64,000 nt of DNA from Bactericera cockerelli. Lineage: Eukaryota; Arthropoda; Insecta; Hemiptera; Triozidae. The notes beneath the pieces were generated by a model that had not been told where the DNA came from, made no database searches, and saw only the letters and a program-made list of their open reading frames with translations. Positions 30,245 to 40,249 of this stretch are shown piece by piece; within the stretch, counting starts at the first letter, position 1, and each line of letters begins with the position of its first letter. The translations under genes and the position numbers were made by a program. Location: assembly GCA_024516035.1 (NCBI GenBank), contig CM044962.1, forward strand, positions 1,340,864 to 1,404,863, given 5' to 3'.

Positions 30245-30480
30245 AGTAACCTTAAGGTTGGATGTTCGAGTTTTACCCAAGGTTAATTTTCGGCACTATT
30301 TGTTATGTTTTTGATATCATGATAGTGATAAACACAAAAATGATATTTTTAATTTTACTTCTAAAAATAAAATCATAATTTTTGTTGGTAGCGCAGAGTC
30401 TTTCTCCATGTTTATTCTTTTTCCATAATTACACCACTGGTTGCTGCTTTCGTTGCAGCCTCTCTCATTTTTCCTCATGA
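30245..30480. mobile_element. SINE C (+) and SINE G (-) fragments in element 3
   Basis: 30245-30345: ACCTTAAGGTTGGATGTTCG, GATAGTGATAAACACAAA (C). 30357-30480: TTGTTGGTAGCGCAGAGTCT, ATTACACCACTGGTTGCTGC, CTCATTTTTCCTCATGA (inverted G). They indicate later insertions or captured copies. Confidence 0.5.
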
Positions 30481-31204
30481 TAACCCTGTGATTTCGTAAC
30501 CCCATTCAAATAAAAGTTCACACCGACCGACCACTGTGAATGATCAATTTCCCTCTGTTAAACATCCCAGAGCAGTGTATTTATACCTCAAATTACGCGC
30601 CAATTCTGTTAAAATTCAGCCAACTTTGAATTTTCCATCATGATTCAGAAGTGTTTTTTGAGCTTTGTGTGTACTGCGTTCCATGATCTTTAAAGTAATA
30701 TAAATGAGCTTTCTTTTTTATAAAACTAAACATAATAGGGTATTTTTTTAACTAGTGATACGCAGAATTGCAATTCTAGAAGTACTCTAAATTCACGAAA
30801 GGGAAAACAGGGAAAAATCAAATTTTAGAAAAGTATTGAACTTATGATTAAATATCTCTCTAGTCTTTCAATATTTTTTCATGCAACCAACTGCATTTCA
30901 AGGGAAATATGCATGACTATCCATACATGAAGTCAAAAATTACTTACTGGCTATCATTTCTTTAGAAACGTGCATCGATCTAAGTGACCTCTGGACCTGT
31001 GGGAAAAACAGGGATTTGGCCATAACTCTTTAACGAAGCAAAATGCCCCACTGCAAGTTTCGCTCATATGATAGTCCACGGTGGGCTGAACCTACCCTTA
31101 AAATATTTGCATCTGTATACGGGACACCCTGTAGAGCGCTCTCCTAGTAGATAATATCAAGTATGAGTTTGTCTACCATGTCAATCATTGTAATTATAAA
31201 TACC

Positions 31205-31396
31205 GTGCACTGGTAGTCAAGTGGTTAAAGCGCTAGTCTGGTAATCGAGGTAGCGTAGGGATCCGTTGCGCGTTGGTTCGAATCCCACCCAGTGCATGAA
31301 TTTGAGTTTTTTAACACATAATAATAAGACTAGCGTTAGGTGGTAGAAAATGCTTTGAGCATTAACTGGTGGTTAACTTCCACGAAAGATTGTTAT
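31205..31396 (+). mobile_element. SINE B copy
   Basis: GTGCACTGGTAGTCAAGTGG, GGTTCGAATCCCACCCAGTG, TTAGGTGGTAGAAAATGCTT. A small extra GTTGCGC lies before the B box. Confidence 0.85.
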
Positions 31397-31689
31397 TATA
31401 AATAAATCATTCAGGAAATGTGTAATGATTTTCACTCTGTAAATGCGAGAGCTTGAAAAAGACCTCCTTTTTTCTTTTCGGTCGGGGGGAAGTAAAATAT
31501 TGAAAAAAAGTGGTAGTACAGGAAAAAAAAGGAACTCACATAATTTCATGCTAGCAAAGGCAGAGAGAAAATTAACGGCAGAGGACTCGAGAAGATATGA
31601 AAATTTTCAGACCGTCTCAAATTATTTTTCATCTCCCGCTCACATGGGAATTCTAGTTCGTCTGGAAACTCGACGCTGTCCTTAGTAAG

Positions 31690-31990
31690 TGGAATGGGAG
31701 TGGAATAAATAATTTGAGTGGAATGGGAGTGAAATAAATAATTTGAGTGGAATGGAAGTGGAATAAATAATTTGAGTGGAATGGGAGTGGAATAAATAAT
31801 TTGAGTGGAATGGGAGTGGAATAAATAATTTGAGTGAAATAAATTATATGATTGGAATGGGAGTGGAATAAATAATTTGAGTGGAATGGGAGTGGAATTA
31901 ATTTTATGTAGGTAAGTGGAGTGGGAGTAGAATAAATTATTTAAGTAAGTGGAATGGGAGTGAAATAAATAATTTGCGTGGAATGGGAGT
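31690..31990. repeat. About 29-bp minisatellite
   Basis: About ten tandem units of GTGGAATGGGAGTGGAATAA plus ATAATTTGA, degenerate toward the right. The minus-strand 284-codon frame crossing it (PIPLK, HSNYLFHSHST) is produced by this repeat and the adjacent GA tract. Confidence 0.9.
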
Positions 31991-32100
31991 GAATGTACAA
32001 TGGGAGGTAGAAAGAGAGAAAAATAGTGAGAGAGATAGAGAGACAAAGGGAAAGAGAGAGAGAGAAAAATGGAGAGATAAGGAGAGAATGAGAGAGAGAA

Positions 32101-32131
<31 letters not shown>

Positions 32132-32245
32132 AAGAGAGAGAAAGAGATAGAGAGACAAAGGACAAAGGGAGAGATAAGGAGAGAATGAGAGAAAGCCAGA
32201 GAGAAAGACGGAGGGAGAGAAAGTGAGAGAGAGATCATGAACAAA
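31991..32245. repeat. GA-rich polypurine tract
   Basis: Almost pure purine on the + strand (GAGAGAAAG variants), following the minisatellite directly. Confidence 0.9.
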
Positions 32246-32489
32246 AGAGAGAAATATGCGGAAAAGAAATACCTAGCAAAAGACGTGCAGAAAAATTTGT
32301 TCGGATAGAAACTGAGAAATTTGCAAAATGAAGATTTTGCAGAGTTCATTAAGAAAGTTTTGCACTTTAGGGCTGCAGTGCATCCTCTGTAATGCTTCAT
32401 GAAATTTAATGCACTTTCTAAGTATTATTTACCCAAGGAAACGTGATGCTATGTTAAATGTACCCTTAGCCTCAACTATCCTCAACTAC

Positions 32490-32870
32490 CGTCTAAACTC
32501 TAAACAAATGGACATCGCTCAAGACCCAATTGCAGTCTCTGTAAAGAGGCCCCAGAGACAGCAAAACACCTTCTCTGTGAATGTGGAGCAGCCTCTCACG
32601 CTCGACTGAAACACTTCTCAAGGCTGATTCTAACACCTGAAGAAGTTACCGGAATCAGTCCTAAAAGAATCTTAAGCTACATTAATAGCTTTGATCTCTT
32701 TTGGAGTTACAGGGGCTTGTCACTAAAGATCTATTTAAAGTCGCAGTGACAAAGAGCTTTCGTAGCCGACAGCCCTACACCAGTACCAATATATGCACCC
32801 TTGCGCGTCGGTGCACTTCTTTCCTTGACAATCATTTCAATAAAATAATATTGTCAGAATAATTCTTGTG
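32490..32870 (+). pseudogene. LINE C-terminal zinc-knuckle fragment
   Basis: LNSKQMDIAQDP in one frame, then after a frameshift near 32525 NCSLCKEAPETAKHLLCECG, AASHARLKHF and VTGISPKRILSYINSFDLF. The CxxC...H....C pattern at the C-terminus is typical of R1/Jockey/I-type LINE ORF2. It ends at about 32748, with a 3' UTR (CCTTGCGCGTCGGTGCACTT, AATCATTTCAATAAAATAAT) to about 32870. Broken. Confidence 0.75.
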
Positions 32871-32892
32871 GTTTCAAATCCAATAATAATTT

Positions 32893-32975
32893 ATAACCTG
32901 GAGGTCGGTGGTTCAAGTCCCGGTTTCAGTTGTGATATCACGGAAGTGATTAGCACAAATGTTATAATTTTTTAA
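32893..32975 (+). mobile_element. SINE C fragment
   Basis: AACCTGGAGGTCGGTGGTTC, AAGTCCCGGTTTCAGTTGTG, ATCACGGAAGTGATTAGCAC. Confidence 0.7.
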
Positions 32976-33095
32976 AACCTTTAAACTTATAATTATGTTT
33001 TCAAATAATACCTGAATTAGCTTCGGGTAAGGGGAGGATAATAGTATACTCCGAAGCCATTACGTCTTTGCCTGCCGTAAAAAGCGACACTTTAA

Positions 33096-33378
33096 CACGT
33101 TCGATACCGAACGTCCATATGTGGATGTTTTTGTGTTTTGCTTTGAGACCGAAAACACACATGTGGTTGGTATCAAAATTTTAATGAGGGACCGTACATC
33201 CATATATGGCTTTTTTGAGGTAGGTTGTTAGTATTAGAACAGATATAGGATCGATGCTTGTACAAATACGATGCCAAATATGCAACAAAAAAAAATTTTT
33301 GGTCCCCAGGATGCAACAGCGACTTTACCGCCTGGTCCCTACGTAAAACTTGAAAAAATTGGCTTGGTAACGAACGTG
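33096..33378. mobile_element. piggyBac-type MITE, 283 bp
   Basis: Ends CACGTTCGATACCGAACGT and the inverse CGAACGTG, directly flanked by TTAA on both sides (33092-33095, 33379-33382), the piggyBac target. The left end has the inner palindrome ACGTTCG..CGAACGT. No transposase. Confidence 0.8.
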
Positions 33379-33474
33379 TTAAACAGTGGAGATAAAACAG
33401 CATCGACCGTAAAAAATACAAAATTTAACAATGTTGATAAAATTACAAATATTCAAACAAACAAAAAATATTTT

Positions 33475-33690
33475 TACTTTCCTTATCCTATAACAATGAA
33501 AGTATTGTATTCGTCGAAAATTTGGCCTACCCAGTTTTTCATATTTCTGGACGAATCATGGCCTCAGGATACCAAAAAAGTCCGTGGTTTTCGGGCATTA
33601 GTCCGTGCGTCCGTGTGTGTCTGTTTGAACACGATATCCCGGCCGCAAGGGCCGCTGGTTGCGATTCGATTCTTTTTGACAATTTTTTTA
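33475..33690 (+). repeat. Family H, variant copy
   Basis: ACTTTCCTTATCCTATAACA, GAAAGTATTGTATTCGTCG, TTTTTCATATTTCTGGACGA and CCGTGTGTGTCTGTTTGAAC. It has the H order, but the middle is GC-richer (CCCGGCCGCAAGGGCCGCTG). Confidence 0.5.
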
Positions 33691-33831
33691 AATTAAATAT
33701 TCTATCACCATATTTTTCTCTTCTACTCTTTGTGTTTTCCCTACTTACTTGGTATTGGCTCTCCAACTTCCATCTTTAACAGATTTGACGTTAGAGAGGC
33801 CTGAATGACGAACCCGGATCCTTCCGCATCG

Positions 33832-34024
33832 TAAGGGTTGGGTGGAAGAGATTGCCGTAGGCAATAACCCCGCCCTTTAGTTAGGTCATATATGTTTCTA
33901 TATATTTTTCTTTTCTTTTTCATTTTTATTGTATACAATATATATATTTCCAGTTTTTTTCATTGTTAAAATAATTATTTGTACTGTAATTATGTCTACT
34001 TATATCTAATAAAGTGTTTAAAAA
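33832..34024 (+). mobile_element. Family J, best copy
   Basis: AAGGGTTGGGTGGAAGAGAT, TGCCGTAGGCAATAACCCCG, CCCTTTAGTTAGGTCATATA, ATTATTTGTACTGTAATTAT, CTAATAAAGTGTTTAAAAAT. It ends about 35 bases before the acceptor of the first CaMKK exon. Confidence 0.7.
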
Positions 34025-34058
34025 TAATAATATCATAATGTTACTTCGTGTGTTTCAG

Positions 34059-34170
34059 CTTCCTGCGCATGGGCTGGTGATAGCGTGGGTCCAGTACCAG
34101 CCGCTAACCCGAGCTCTGCCAAGCCGGTCCCATGTCGCCGTACCACCAAGTGTGGCGGCGAAATACAGAG
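34059..34170 (+). CDS. CaMKK exon, N-terminal regulatory region
   Basis: Internal exon of 112 nt: acceptor TTCGTGTGTTTCAG just before 34059 and donor GTGAGT at 34171. The open frame used (2 nt, 36 codons, 2 nt) contains PVPAANPSSAKPVPCRRTT and ends GGEIQ. It is GC-rich unlike its surroundings. Its 3' phase (AG of a codon) joins the 5' single A of the exon at 52797 to give AGA (Arg). The residues are a low-complexity, Ser/Pro-rich regulatory region, not conserved enough to identify alone; assignment rests on phase, splice signals and strand. One other frame is also open, so the frame choice is an inference. Earlier exons and the start codon are not in the window. Confidence 0.6.
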
Positions 34171-34197
34171 GTGAGTCAAATTTATTATTATTATCTC

Positions 34198-34207
34198 ACC
34201 TGGTTAC

Positions 34208-34258
<51 letters not shown>

Positions 34259-34400
34259 AAGAGAGAGATAAATAAAAATAGCGAAAGAGGAAGGGCTCTC
34301 CCTTCCCCTTTCGCTATTAGAGCCTGAAATAAAGAGAGAAAGAAAGAGAGATAGAGAGAGAGAAAATGGATGAGAAGAGAAGATTGAGAAAGTCAAACGT
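34198..34400. repeat. GA tract with a 19-bp hairpin just after the exon
   Basis: (GA)n from 34201, starting about 30 nt after the splice donor. Inside, 34277-34295 (AATAGCGAAAGAGGAAGGG) pairs with 34300-34318 with one mismatch and a 4-nt loop. Confidence 0.8.
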
Positions 34401-34604
34401 AGTAACAGGAAAATGATATTTTGACTTTAGAGAGAGAAAAAAGAAAGAGGAAAGGGCGCAGATGAAATTAATTAAAAAAAGAAATCAAAAACAAGCGAAT
34501 GGAGAAGTTGAATTCCTTACAAGGAAAAAGCTTTCCCAAATACCATTCTAGGGAAGAACTATAAAGTTTTTTTTTTTTTGAAAAAGTATAATTAAATAGC
34601 ACAA

Positions 34605-34790
34605 AAATCTGATACGATTCCCAGCGAATGGAGGATAAAACCCCCGTCCTGATTGTCCTCAAAGTTCAATCAAATAGAATCGGTGGTACTAGGTGGGACA
34701 TCCAGCCATAAAATTGTGCCACAACCAACCAACCTCAACTGTGAGGTTGGAAAATGCCAAGCCCAAGTAGATTGAAGAAAAGGCAAAGTA
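34605..34790 (+). mobile_element. SINE D tail fragment
   Basis: ACGATTCCCAGCGAATGGAG, AACCCCCGTCCTGATTGTCC, GGTGGGACATCCAGCCATAA, AACCTCAACTGTGAGGTTGG. No head. Confidence 0.65.
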
Positions 34791-34851
34791 AAAAAAAGAA
34801 GATATTTAAATAGCACAAATCCAAATGACTTTTTGCTTTTTTGTTTGTTTA

Positions 34852-35051
34852 CATTTTTTACCGCTGGATACTCTTCCTGAGGCCAACGACTCTAACGTTC
34901 TGATTAGGACTGTGATTTTAAATAAATGCCAGCCTCACAGTCCGGAAGGTACAGAATCTTCTGTGTGAAAAGTCTGCTCCGACGGAGAATCGAACTCAGG
35001 ATCTCTGGACTACGGGCAGTAATCACAACTGTTGCACCGCGCAGGCTTGCT
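34852..35051 (-). mobile_element. SINE D, inverted, with head
   Basis: CTGGATACTCTTCCTGAGGC, TTCTGTGTGAAAAGTCTGCT, GGAGAATCGAACTCAGGATC, ACTACGGGCAGTAATCACAA. It is followed by an inverted SINE C head remnant (35052-35115). Confidence 0.7.
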
Positions 35052-35149
35052 ACAAGTTCTGCCTCCAGGTAACAAATCCGCCGCCGCATGAATCGAGTAC
35101 TGGTTACTGAGGTCTTTTTCCTGTTGAGACTGAAGAGAAAAAACAATAA

Positions 35150-35465
35150 GAAGTCAAAAAGATGGTAGGAGTAGCGAGAAATAAAAAGAGCGAAGAGTAG
35201 AAATGGCGAGAAAGAAAAGGAGTAGACATGGCGACGAAAGAAAAGAGTAGGAGTAGCGAGGAAGAAAGAAGTAGAAATGGCGAGGAAAGAAAAGAATAGG
35301 AGTAGCGAGGAAGAAAAGAAGTAGAAATGGCGAGGAAAGACAAGAATAGGAGTAGCGAGGAAGGAAAAGAGAGAAGAGTAGAAATGGCGAGGAAGAAAAG
35401 GAGTAGGAATGGTGAGGAAGGAAATGAGAAAAGAGTAAAAATGGTGAGTAAGGAAAAGAGAACAA
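35150..35465. repeat. GA-rich minisatellite, about 36-bp unit
   Basis: Repeated AGGAAAGAAAAGAATAGGAG and TAGCGAGGAAG / TAGAAATGGCG. Long frames on both strands are artefacts. Confidence 0.85.
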
Positions 35466-35705
35466 GAGAAATAATTATCCTGGGAAAATGTCGTCTGGCA
35501 ACATTTGCTATCAGGAAAATGGAACAGTGAATTTGGAGAAATGCCAGAATAGAATCTTGTATTGTTATTGAATTAATAAGAAACAAGAGTCGTTATGTAA
35601 TGCTAGATACAAATTATATTTATTTTTTCATCGCCGCCGCTTTTTGAACGGTTAATTTTTAACATTAATAATAATAATAATATCTCCTTATTCATACTGC
35701 TCAAT

Positions 35706-35820
35706 CAGGACTATAATGAATCCCGTTATTCCAGCATAATAACTTGTAATGACAAGTTAACTTGTCATGTCTCGGACGGGTATCAAACCTGCGACCTCTG
35801 GATTACCAAACAGATGCCTA
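35706..35820 (-). mobile_element. SINE A remnant next to the 25-bp array
   Basis: CCGTTATTCCAGCATAATAA, ACTTGTCATGTCTCGGACGG, AACCTGCGACCTCTGGATTA and CAGATGCC. The head is lost exactly where the minisatellite begins. Confidence 0.65.
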
Positions 35821-36808
35821 TCTCTTATTGCTGCTGACGCTACTATCTCTCATTACTGCTGACGCTACTATCTCTTATTGCTGTTGACGCTACTATCTCT
35901 TATTGCTGCTGAAGCTACTATCTCTTATTGCTGCTGAAGCTACTATCTCTTATTGCTGCTGAAGCTACTATCTCTTATTGCTGCTGAAGCTACTACTATT
36001 GCTGCTGAAGCTACTATCTCTCATTGCTGCTGAAGCTACTTCCTCTTATTGCTGCTGAAGCTACTATCTCTTATTGCTGCTGAAGCTACTATCTCTTATT
36101 GCTGCTGAAACTACTATCTCTTATTGCTGCTGAAGCTACTTCCTCTTATTGCTGCTGAAACTACTATCTCTTATTGCTGCTGAAGCTACTTCCTCTTATT
36201 GCTGCTGAAACTACTATCTCTTATTGCTGCTGAAGCTACTTCCTCTTATTGCTGCTGAAGCTACTATCTCTTATTGCTGCTGAAACTACTATCTCTTATT
36301 GCTGCTGAAGCTAGTGAAGCTACTATCTCTTATTGCTGCTGAAGCTACTATCTCTTATTGCTGCTGAAGCTACTATCTCTTATTGCTGCTGAAGCTACTA
36401 TCTCTTATTGCTGCTGAAGCTAGTGAAGCTACTATCTCTTATTGCTGCTGAAGCTACTATCTCTTATTGCTGCTGAAGCTACTATCTCTTATTGCTGCTG
36501 AAGCTACTATCTCTTATTGCTGCTGAAGCTACTTCCTCTTATTGCTGCTGAAGCTACTATCTCTTATTGCTGCTGATGCTAGTGAAGCTACTTCCTCTTA
36601 TTGCTGCTGAAGCTACTATCTCTCATTACTGCTGAAGCTACTATCTCTTATAGCTGCTGAAGCTACTATCTCTCATTACTGCTGAAGCTACTATCTCTTA
36701 TTGCTGCTGAAGCTACTATCTCTTATTGCTGCTGAAGCTACTATCTCTCATTACTGCTGAAGCTACTATCTCTTATTGCTGCTGAAGCTACACTATTGCT
36801 GCTGAAGC
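35819..36808. repeat. 25-bp minisatellite, about 39 units
   Basis: Units of CTACTATCTCTTATTGCTGC plus TGAAG. Variants: TTCCTC for TATCTC, GAAACT for GAAGCT, and an extra GCTAGTGAA (three times, at about 36308, 36418 and 36575). Interspersed order of variants indicates higher-order duplication. Confidence 0.95.
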
Positions 36809-36876
36809 TTCGACTGCTGCTTGTGATTCTTCTAATATCGTTCTGTTAACATTCAGCAGTGAAATATTTCATGCGC

Positions 36877-36948
36877 CGCTGACGGTGGAGACGGTGTAAA
36901 AGCATTACTTTTCCGTTCCTCTGACCTATTTTCTCTCCACCGTCAGCG
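36877..36948. repeat. GC-rich 15-bp hairpin
   Basis: CGCTGACGGTGGAGA (36877-36891) and TCTCCACCGTCAGCG (36934-36948) are exact inverse copies, with a 42-nt loop. GGCGCCACC following it recalls family M. Confidence 0.75.
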
Positions 36949-37084
36949 AGGATTTGTTGCGGCGCCACCTCAACCTTCATGATAGGCTGATAGGACATGA
37001 GTATATTTTTTACTTTCTATTACCTATAAAGTATAGAAAGTATTGTTACTCTCTATGATAGTCGAACCTGAACTCAAGGGACCG

Positions 37085-37320
37085 CAATATTAGAAATCGG
37101 AAGTATTATGGTGTTCGTTTTTGTAAAAATAATAATATTATTTTTCTCTGATTTCAATTTTTTTTTTCTGGACGTTTCCTAACCTCGGTCTGTCAGTTTG
37201 CTAAAAAAATCGTTTTAACACGCAATTCTCAGAAACTATTTACACGGATTTCAACAAAATTTTGTACACATATTGGAGACGTATTGTAGATGATCCCATT
37301 TTAAATTCATGAAATTAGAA
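37085..37320 (+). repeat. Family H copy
   Basis: ATATTAGAAATCGGAAGTAT, GTGTTCGTTTTTGTAAAAAT, CTCTGATTTCAATTTTTTTT, CTGGACGTTTCCTAACCTCG, then CACGGATTTCAACAAAATTT and GGAGACGTATTGTAGATG. The palindrome ACTTTCTATTACC/TATAGAAAGTATTGTT at 37011-37045 precedes it. Confidence 0.6.
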
Positions 37321-37369
37321 TGAACGAAAGAGGGCATACTATAATATAAAACAAATATGAAGAGAATCG

Positions 37370-37600
37370 GTTAAAAAGTTTTGGAGATACAAGTGTAAAT
37401 CACTTGTATCCCCAAAACTTCGTATAAAATCTCAAAATTCCCAAGAGCACACAATGTGAACCAATCACGAGGAAGTATTGTGTGCATAATTGGCAATGTA
37501 TTTTTCCTAACAAAAAGCTAAATTGGACCTAGAAATAAAATTGTTCTCTTATATTGAAGTATATCCAATTCTCCTATGTAAGGGTTCGACTGTCTCTGAA
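37370..37600 (-). repeat. Family L then family K, inverted
   Basis: 37370-37512: GAATCGGTTAAAAAGTTTTG, GTGATTTACACTTGTATCTC-like inverse, AATCACGAGGAAGTATTGTG (L). 37515-37600: TTGTTCTCTTATATTGAAGT, AGGGTTCGACTGTCTC (K). Confidence 0.5.
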
Positions 37601-38100
37601 AGGTAAAAAAGGCTATTTTCTACTGTCCATTTATTTATTTGACATATAATCTTGACATAATAATTACAATATTATGTAAAACCTATCAGAATAAATAAGT
37701 CCCCAATTCTTTGGGAAATAAATGGTAAAACTGTGAAAACAAGAACATGTCATTTATTTTCTAAAATAACACAAATAAAAAATATCTTGTATTTTTTAAC
37801 AGCTAAACAAGGTCCCACGCTGCATTGCCTTTCGGGATGTCGAGGGAAATAATTGATTCGAAATTGTAAATTATTTCCGAAAGGCTATAGGAAGTATTGA
37901 TTTTGGTCACTTTTTCCAAATTGAGATGAAAATTAAAAAGAAAAATTATGAAACATGAAAATAAGAATGCCATAGATCAACCAGACCAGAGCCTTTACTA
38001 CACAAGACGCAAAAACTCAAATCCCTTATAAATCCGTTTCAACTTAGAGAAAACTGAATAATTGCGAAGCACAAAAAAATTAGATAATGTTTTTAATTTC
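37601..38100. other. No gene seen
   Basis: AT-rich unique sequence. Confidence 0.4.
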
Positions 38101-38470
38101 CTGCTCAGAATTCTTTTCCCTAAAGGGAGAAAGGAAGATATTTAAGGAAAGGGGGGGAGTGAGGAAAAGAGGGAGAGAGAGAAATATGGACGGAGAGAGA
38201 GGAAGAGAAAGAAGGAGGAAGAGCAAGAGAGAGAGAGAGAGAGAGACAGAGGGAGGGAAGGAATGAGAAAGGGAAGAAAAATGATAGGGAGAAAGAGATA
38301 GTAGGAAATACAACTGAGAGTCAGAGGTAAAGGGAAATTTCGGTAGAGAGAGAAAGAGCGAGAGAGAGGTAGAAAATTATGAGTAAAAAAAAGAGAGAGA
38401 AAAATAAACGGAAAGAGGGAAGTAGAGGAAAAAAGGGAGAAAAATAAGAAAGAGAGAGAGATAGAAACAC
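38101..38470. repeat. GA-rich polypurine tract
   Basis: GAGAGAGAG and AAAGAGGGAG variants on the + strand; frames made of Ser/Leu on the minus strand are artefacts. Confidence 0.85.
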
Positions 38471-39777
38471 AAAGGGGGTAAAAAAAGGGATTAGATTTAG
38501 ACTCGTCTAAGTTGATTACTTTCTTATCAAGGAAAGGATTTATCTTTTGTACACGAGGACAAAGTCACGTGACAGTTAGGATAATACGGGTGGGTTCTTA
38601 TCTGGGGGCCGAATTATAGAACAGGATTTAAGATAATCCAAACTGTCCATCAACTCGGGCCATTGTACGCGGTGATTGCTTGAAACTCCGATATGAGGGA
38701 TCCACGATCTAAATTGCGCATTGCATAATCATATTATTTAACAGGCGTTCATAAAAATCCATAATTGTACAATATTATTTGTGACATCACTCATGATCTT
38801 AACCAGCTTAAACCAAAAATTATAATATTCCCAAATATATACATATTCCCAAACACTAGGATGGTTGAGGGTTAAAGTCCAGATGTCTATTATCAGAGCT
38901 GTGTCAATAATGATGAGGGGGATGAGGAAGAAAGGGTGGGGTGTTGATTGTGAAGATGGGGCGGGAATGTTGATATTTAGGTACATAATTATATCTATGT
39001 ATAATTATTAACCGAACACAGTGAGGGAGCGAAGGCTCTTGAAAATTTTGTAGATTTGTTAAGAAAATATATTTGAGTTCAATAGTGATATTTTGTGATT
39101 GTGAAAGCTAAGACGGCCGCACCGTGGTGAAATTTCGAAAAAGGGCCAAAAAAAGGACGGTTGATATTTTTTTAAATTAAAACCTATCGAATGGGACATT
39201 GAATGAAAATTCTCAATATCCTCATGCTTGATTGAATATTTATAATGCTTTAGTAATTAGTTGAATTTGTGTGAGGTTTACAGTGTATAACACTTCTACT
39301 AAAGATGCTCTTATGTATCTATTCCATCTTATATAAACTTGTCTCCGTATCGATGTATCCTTACCTAATCCGTAATACCTATAAATACTTTTAGATATAA
39401 ATATATTATATGTGAAAGTATTTAGATATATTGTATTTCATGTGAAAAATCTTCATGTAAAAAATCCTCAGCCTAGTACTGCTTTTGTACGAGAAAAACG
39501 TCTAAAGCCAATGTAACTCCTTTTTAACACAATAAATACCTCATCATCACTCTAAACCCTTGTTAAATTTTCCTCTTATCCAGGCCATATATCACCCTAC
39601 CTTCTTGTCTACCTTAATCTACACCACCTAAATCTTACCTCATACCACCTAAATCTTACCTCACACCACCTAAATCTTCCCCTGTACCGTCTAACTTTTA
39701 CCTCATCCCACTCCCCTGAAACTCTTAACCAAGCCCTCTCTACACGCTACCCCATTCAGCCAAAGCATTACTCAGAC
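38471..39777. other. Longest repeat-poor stretch; no gene seen
   Basis: No long ORF, no recognised family. 39605-39690 has three short tandem copies of ACACCACCTAAATCTTACCT. The sequence is otherwise ordinary AT-rich intron. Confidence 0.45.
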
Positions 39778-40060
39778 ATCTCTCCTATCGCTCTCATTCT
39801 TTCTCTTTTCTTCTGTATTTCTTTCTCTTTCTCTAGCTCTCTCTCTCTCTTTATCTCTCTCTCTCTCTCTCATTTTTCTTCCTTCTCTGCTCACGTTAAA
39901 GCAACTACTCATTTTTCCTCAAGAGGTATCATGTCTTTTTTTTCATCCTGTTTTCCTTACACCCTTTGCCCTGTTCTCTCTCTCTCTCTTTTGCTCTTTC
40001 TCTCTCTCTCTTCTTTCTCTCTTTATATCTCTTTCTCATTTTCCTCCCTCTCTCAACTCC
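39778..40060. repeat. CT-rich polypyrimidine tract with SINE G scrap
   Basis: TCTCTCTC arrays. 39888-39935 reads TCACGTTAAAGCAACTACTC and ATTTTTCCTCAAGAGGTATC, a SINE G piece, followed by TTTCATCCTGTTTTCCTTAC, duplicated at 41669-41790. Confidence 0.8.
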
Positions 40061-40249
40061 ACTATACACCTCCATTATCCCATTTAGCCAAAGTATTACC
40101 CCTTATCTATATGAAGCATCACACCTACCCGATTCCAGTTTAAGACGTTCGTTTAGCTGGCTTATCTCTCTGAGAATCTGTGTGATGAATCGTGTGGGAT
40201 GTTCAGAAGGAGAATACTTCATGCTGGATCATCCCATGTGAGATGCGAC

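Larger units (their letters stand above)
29291..31133. mobile_element. Palindromic element 3: CAGGGTG termini, 1.84 kb
   Basis: Ends TACAGGGTGTCCCGTATACA and its inverse (CGGGACACCCTGTA). Arms 29291-about 29700 and about 30735-31133 are near-identical inverted copies of about 400 bp. The center of about 1.03 kb has a 15-bp hairpin (30072-30105), a SINE C piece and a SINE G piece, and no transposase. TA flanks the CAGGGTG termini. Confidence 0.85.

Noticed and set aside
31546..32400. 284-codon minus-strand ORF, Ser/Leu-rich with HSTQIIYS repeats
   Set aside because: It translates a minisatellite joined to a GA tract; composition is fully explained by them.
33271..33696. 141-codon ORF
   Set aside because: It spans the right end of the piggyBac-type MITE and a family H repeat; no protein similarity.
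34038..34271. 85-codon ORF over the first exon (frame with LPAHGLVIAWVQYQ)
   Set aside because: This frame would not join the CaMKK frame of the exon at 52797 and runs into the GA tract as ERERER; the other open frame fits by phase.
35104..35586. 160-codon minus ORF of Phe/Leu/Ser
   Set aside because: The GA-rich minisatellite read on the other strand.
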